Below, piece after piece: positions 61,284 to 64,000 of a stretch of 64,000 bases of DNA. The stretch is from Aquibium oceanicum (GTDB lineage: Bacteria > Pseudomonadota > Alphaproteobacteria > Rhizobiales > Rhizobiaceae): the NCBI RefSeq assembly GCF_001889605.1, contig NZ_CP018171.1, positions 4,238,501-4,302,500 on the forward strand, in the 5' to 3' direction. The notes below the pieces were generated by a model. That model had not been told where the DNA came from. It made no database searches and saw only the letters and a program-made list of their open reading frames with translations. The translations under genes and the position numbers were made by a program. Each line of letters starts with the position of its first letter. Within the stretch, counting starts at the first letter, position 1.

Positions 61284-62738
61284 TCAAAACAGCGAAAAAT
61301 ACTCCCGCTGCTCCCATTCCGAGACCGTCATGAGATAGCGGTCCCATTCGGCGCGCTTGATGCGGGTGAGCCAGGCGACGGTGTCGGGGCCGAGCCTGTC
61401 CTTGTAGAATTCGCTCATTTCGAAGCGTTCGATGGCGGCGATCAGGCTCTTCGGCAGGAGGGCGGCGGCGCTTTCGTAGGGGCTCTCGACCGGCGGCGGG
61501 GCGGAGAGCCCGCGCTCGATGCCGTCGAGGCCGCAAAGGATCTGCGAGGCGAAGTAGAGGTAGGGGTTGGCGGCCGGCTCGGCGACGCGGTTCTCGATGC
61601 GGCTGGCGCGATCGCCCGGCTCCATCAGGCCGCGGATCATGGCGCCCTTGTTGTCGCGGCCCCACTGGATGCGGTCGGGCGCGAGCTGGAACGGCTGGTA
61701 GCGCTTGTAGCCGTTGACCGTCGGCGTGGTCAGAAGACACGTCTCGGCGGCGTGGTCGAGCAGGCCGGCAATCCAGCCGCTCGCGGTGTCCGACAGCGTG
61801 CCGTCGGCGTGCGGCATGAAGAGGTTTGCGCCGGTCGCCGCATCCACCACCGACTGGTGCAGGTGCCAACCGCTCGCCATGCCGTTGTCGACCTTCGGCC
61901 GGCACATGAAGGTGGCGTGCAAGCCTTTTCGCGCGCAGACCTGCTTCACCAGCGAACGGAACAGCATCATGGCGTCGGCATGCGCCATCGGCGCGTCCGG
62001 CTCGAAGGTGAACTCGCACTGGCTGGGGCCGAACTCGGCCTCCATGGAGCGCACGGGCGGGCCGAGCTGCTGGCAGGCGCGGCGCAGATCGTCCATCACC
62101 TCCTCCAGCGCGTCGTAGCGGGCGTCGGTGAGGAGCTGGTAGCCATGCGAAAGCAGGCTCGTCTCGGGCGGCGAAGCCGGCATGCCGCCATCGGTATGCG
62201 CGAGCCTCGGATCGGCGAGGCGGTAGACGTGGAACTCCACCTCGAGGCCGCAGACCAGGCGCCTGCCCGTGGCGGCGAGACGGTCGATCGCCTTGCGCAG
62301 GATGGCGCGGGAGGAGATGGGGATCGGCGCGCCGTCCTTGTGGAAGAGGTCGCAGAGCAGCCAACCTGAATGCGGCGACCAGGGCAGGACGCGGAAGGTC
62401 GCCGGGTCCGGCACCATGAGGATGTCGCTGGCCCCGGTGAGCATGCCGTCGCCGAACCCGATGTCGCCGCTCCAGACCGGAAAAGCGGTCCGGTGCGAGG
62501 TGTCCTTCAGGAGCAGCGTCGAGGTGACCGCCACGCCGTTGCGGAAGGCCGAGGCGAGGCCGGAGGCAACCACGGTCTTGCCACGCAGGACGCCGTGCTG
62601 ATCGGCAAAGAGGATGCGGATGGTCTCGAGGTTTTCCGAGGCAACGCGGGCGATGACGTCCTCGGCGAGGCGGAGCTGGTCGTCGGAAAGAAGGGCGTGG
62701 GCGGATGTGAAGCCGCCCGTCACTTGTCCAGCGTTCAT
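61284..62738 (-). CDS. glutamine synthetase family protein (gamma-glutamyl-amine ligase type)
   Basis: A 484-residue GS-fold ligase. Seen: RILFADQHGVLRGKTV in the beta-grasp domain, GLEVEFHVY and MEAEFGPSQCEFTFEP (metal-binding Glu residues), GWHLHQSVVD, the YKRYQPFQLAPDRIQWG block and NRVAEPAANPYLYFASQI. The Tyr-adenylylation site of GlnA is absent, and the sequence fits the GlnA-like/PuuA group that glutamylates amines rather than ammonia. It is on the same strand as the Rieske oxygenase gene, 266 bp downstream of it, which suggests a joint role in amine breakdown. Substrate unknown. Confidence 0.88.
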   Translation of the reverse strand: MNAGQVTGGFTSAHALLSDDQLRLAEDVIARVASENLETIRILFADQHGVLRGKTVVASGLASAFRNGVAVTSTLLLKDTSHRTAFPVWSGDIGFGDGMLTGASDILMVPDPATFRVLPWSPHSGWLLCDLFHKDGAPIPISSRAILRKAIDRLAATGRRLVCGLEVEFHVYRLADPRLAHTDGGMPASPPETSLLSHGYQLLTDARYDALEEVMDDLRRACQQLGPPVRSMEAEFGPSQCEFTFEPDAPMAHADAMMLFRSLVKQVCARKGLHATFMCRPKVDNGMASGWHLHQSVVDAATGANLFMPHADGTLSDTASGWIAGLLDHAAETCLLTTPTVNGYKRYQPFQLAPDRIQWGRDNKGAMIRGLMEPGDRASRIENRVAEPAANPYLYFASQILCGLDGIERGLSAPPPVESPYESAAALLPKSLIAAIERFEMSEFYKDRLGPDTVAWLTRIKRAEWDRYLMTVSEWEQREYFSLF

Positions 62739-62797
62739 GCGCGGGGCTCCGGACGGGGATTTGCGCGAAACCGCCGTAGAATTGGGCGCTCCGAGGT

Positions 62798-62954
62798 CCC
62801 CCCCTCTGCCCTGTCGGGGATCTCCCCCTCCAGGGGGGAGATCAGCGGCTTCGCTGTCCAGGCCCGTTCTGCAACATCCGAGGACGGCGGAGATCGCAGC
62901 GGCAAGTGATCTCCCCCCTTGAGGGGGAGATGCCCGTCAGGGCAGAGGGGGGTG
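62798..62954. repeat. RIME-like palindromic intergenic repeat
   Basis: Inverted arms CCCCCCTCTGCCCTGTCGGG...ATCTCCCCCTCC at 62798-62843 and GATCTCCCCCCTTGAGGGGG...CAGGGCAGAGGGGGG at 62907-62954, around a 63-bp centre. It is the same type of rhizobial intergenic palindrome as at 38005-38152, here between the Rieske oxygenase and the GS-like gene. Confidence 0.8.
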
Positions 62955-63004
62955 AAGCCGAACGCGTTCATGATCGAAAGATTTCCGGTACGATGCGGCT
63001 GCCG

Positions 63005-64000
63005 CTACAGCGCCGCCGGCCATTCGCACGCCGCGCGGCGGGTGCGGTCGGCTTGCGGCCAGAGGTCTTCCCAGGCGTCGGTCGGGCCCATGGCGTCGAT
63101 GGAGACGGGGCCGCGTACCGCTTCCACCTCGGGCGCATCGCCGCGCATCGGCAAGGTGGACAGATCGCCTTCCTTCACGCTTTTGATCGCCGCCAGCAGC
63201 TTGCGGCGGTTTTTCATGATGGCGACGTCGGTGCGGCCGAGATGCTCGTCGGTGCGGTCCTGGATGCGGCCCATGGATTCCACCGCCCACTGGTCGTGCA
63301 CGTTGATGTCGAGCCCCATGCCCGTATAGGTCAGGCTCTCCTGCTCGTCGGGATTGTAGCCGTAGTTGTTGCGCTTGTTCTTGAGCGGCGCGTAGTCCGG
63401 CAGGCGGTGTTCCTTCATGCGTTGCTCGCGCATCAGTGTCTTGTTCACCGGTTTGCCGAAGCTCGTGAACATGGAGTACCAGTAGCAGGTCTCGTCGTCG
63501 ACGGGCACGTGCCACTGGGTGATCGTCATCTCGTTGGACATCGGGATGCAGATCGCCTCCGGAAAGATCTGGTTGGTGACGCGCACGTGGCTGCGCCCGT
63601 CCTTCATGTGGCGAAGCGAGATCAGCCGCAGCCCGAAATCGGTCTCCTCGACGCGGATGTCGGGGCGCGGATATTCGCGCAGGAGCTGCGTCATCGGCAT
63701 CTCCGTGTTGCCGGCCTTGTCGCGGAACTGCTTGCCATAGCCTTCCGACGGATCCTCGTCCTGCAGGAAGCGGTGCAGGAAGGAGGCATGCGCGGGATCG
63801 ATGCCGACCTCCATCGCCTGCAGCCAGTTGCACTCCCACAGGCCCTTGAAGGCGAAGACGTGGCTGTCGGGCGCGGCGAAGCAGTCGAGCGCCGGGAATG
63901 GCGGCGGGTCGCCGGGGCCCATGTAGGCGAAGACGATGCCGTTCTTCTCGACCACGGGATAGGAGACGGCGCGGATGTTCTCGTGCATGCGGCTGCCTTC
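63005..64000 (-). CDS. Rieske non-heme iron oxygenase alpha subunit, partial (5' end outside window)
   Basis: The last 331 residues of an aromatic ring-hydroxylating oxygenase; the frame is open to the right edge and the N-terminal Rieske [2Fe-2S] domain is outside the window. The catalytic domain has NWLQAMEVGIDPAHASFLHRF with the two His of the iron triad and the bridging Asp, plus a later Asp candidate in GRIQDRTDEHLGRTD. FAYMGPGDPPPFPALD near the left of the visible part and the general layout resemble the phthalate 4,5-dioxygenase group. It catalyses oxygenase or demethylase reactions with electrons from a separate reductase, not seen here. Confidence 0.88.
   Translation of the reverse strand, partial: EGSRMHENIRAVSYPVVEKNGIVFAYMGPGDPPPFPALDCFAAPDSHVFAFKGLWECNWLQAMEVGIDPAHASFLHRFLQDEDPSEGYGKQFRDKAGNTEMPMTQLLREYPRPDIRVEETDFGLRLISLRHMKDGRSHVRVTNQIFPEAICIPMSNEMTITQWHVPVDDETCYWYSMFTSFGKPVNKTLMREQRMKEHRLPDYAPLKNKRNNYGYNPDEQESLTYTGMGLDINVHDQWAVESMGRIQDRTDEHLGRTDVAIMKNRRKLLAAIKSVKEGDLSTLPMRGDAPEVEAVRGPVSIDAMGPTDAWEDLWPQADRTRRAACEWPAAL

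Overview
The window is high-GC DNA (roughly two thirds G+C, judged by eye) from an alphaproteobacterium of the order Hyphomicrobiales (rhizobia and relatives). A Mesorhizobium/Phyllobacteriaceae-type genome fits best. The evidence is a chemotaxis operon in the Sinorhizobium order (icpA-cheS-cheY1-cheA-cheW-cheR-cheB-cheY2-cheD-cheT), a fused TAXI-type TRAP transporter with a DUF1850 partner, many solute ABC transporters, translational coupling by 4-bp overlaps, and RIME-like palindromic intergenic repeats. The assignment is inference: there is no rRNA or marker gene in the window.

Left part (1-24 kb): a cut-off ligase-associated DNA exonuclease; a dipeptide-type ABC operon (dppA-B-C, an intruding small membrane-protein gene, dppD-F, and a PLP amino-acid dehydratase); a DUF924 gene; fadD; an orphan immunity-like gene; pgi coupled to a HAD phosphatase; a MocR-type regulator next to an MttB-family methyltransferase, with shared operator-like sequences; a soluble PAS chemoreceptor with a small coiled-coil partner; an AraC regulator; a xylonate-dehydratase-like enzyme divergent from a CoxG-like protein; a PaaG-type isomerase; and a Crp-like regulator.

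Middle part (24-46 kb): a 1429-residue protein that joins a cytochrome P450, two transmembrane helices and a DyP peroxidase, encoded downstream of a class III adenylate cyclase; mrp; an exported protein; a polyamine ABC operon ending in a PatD-like aldehyde dehydrogenase; a Uma2 gene; a small gene between two short palindromes; a LysR regulator; and the TAXI-TRAP operon.

Right part (46-64 kb): the complete chemotaxis operon, a flagellin gene, an ABC-2 exporter, then an accessory island (about 58.3-61.2 kb) with visibly lower G+C. In the island three gene units (a methyltransferase; a truncated FMN-binding protein; a TetR/cupin pair) are separated and bounded by four copies of a 27-29 bp palindrome, consensus TGAARCAGAAT-spacer-ATTCTGYTTCA. 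Two more copies flank the 80-residue gene at 40.3-40.6 kb. This cassette-like arrangement and the P450-DyP fusion are the two most unusual things seen. The window ends with a glutamine-synthetase-like ligase and a Rieske oxygenase that runs off the right edge.

No tRNA, rRNA, CRISPR array or transposase was recognised.
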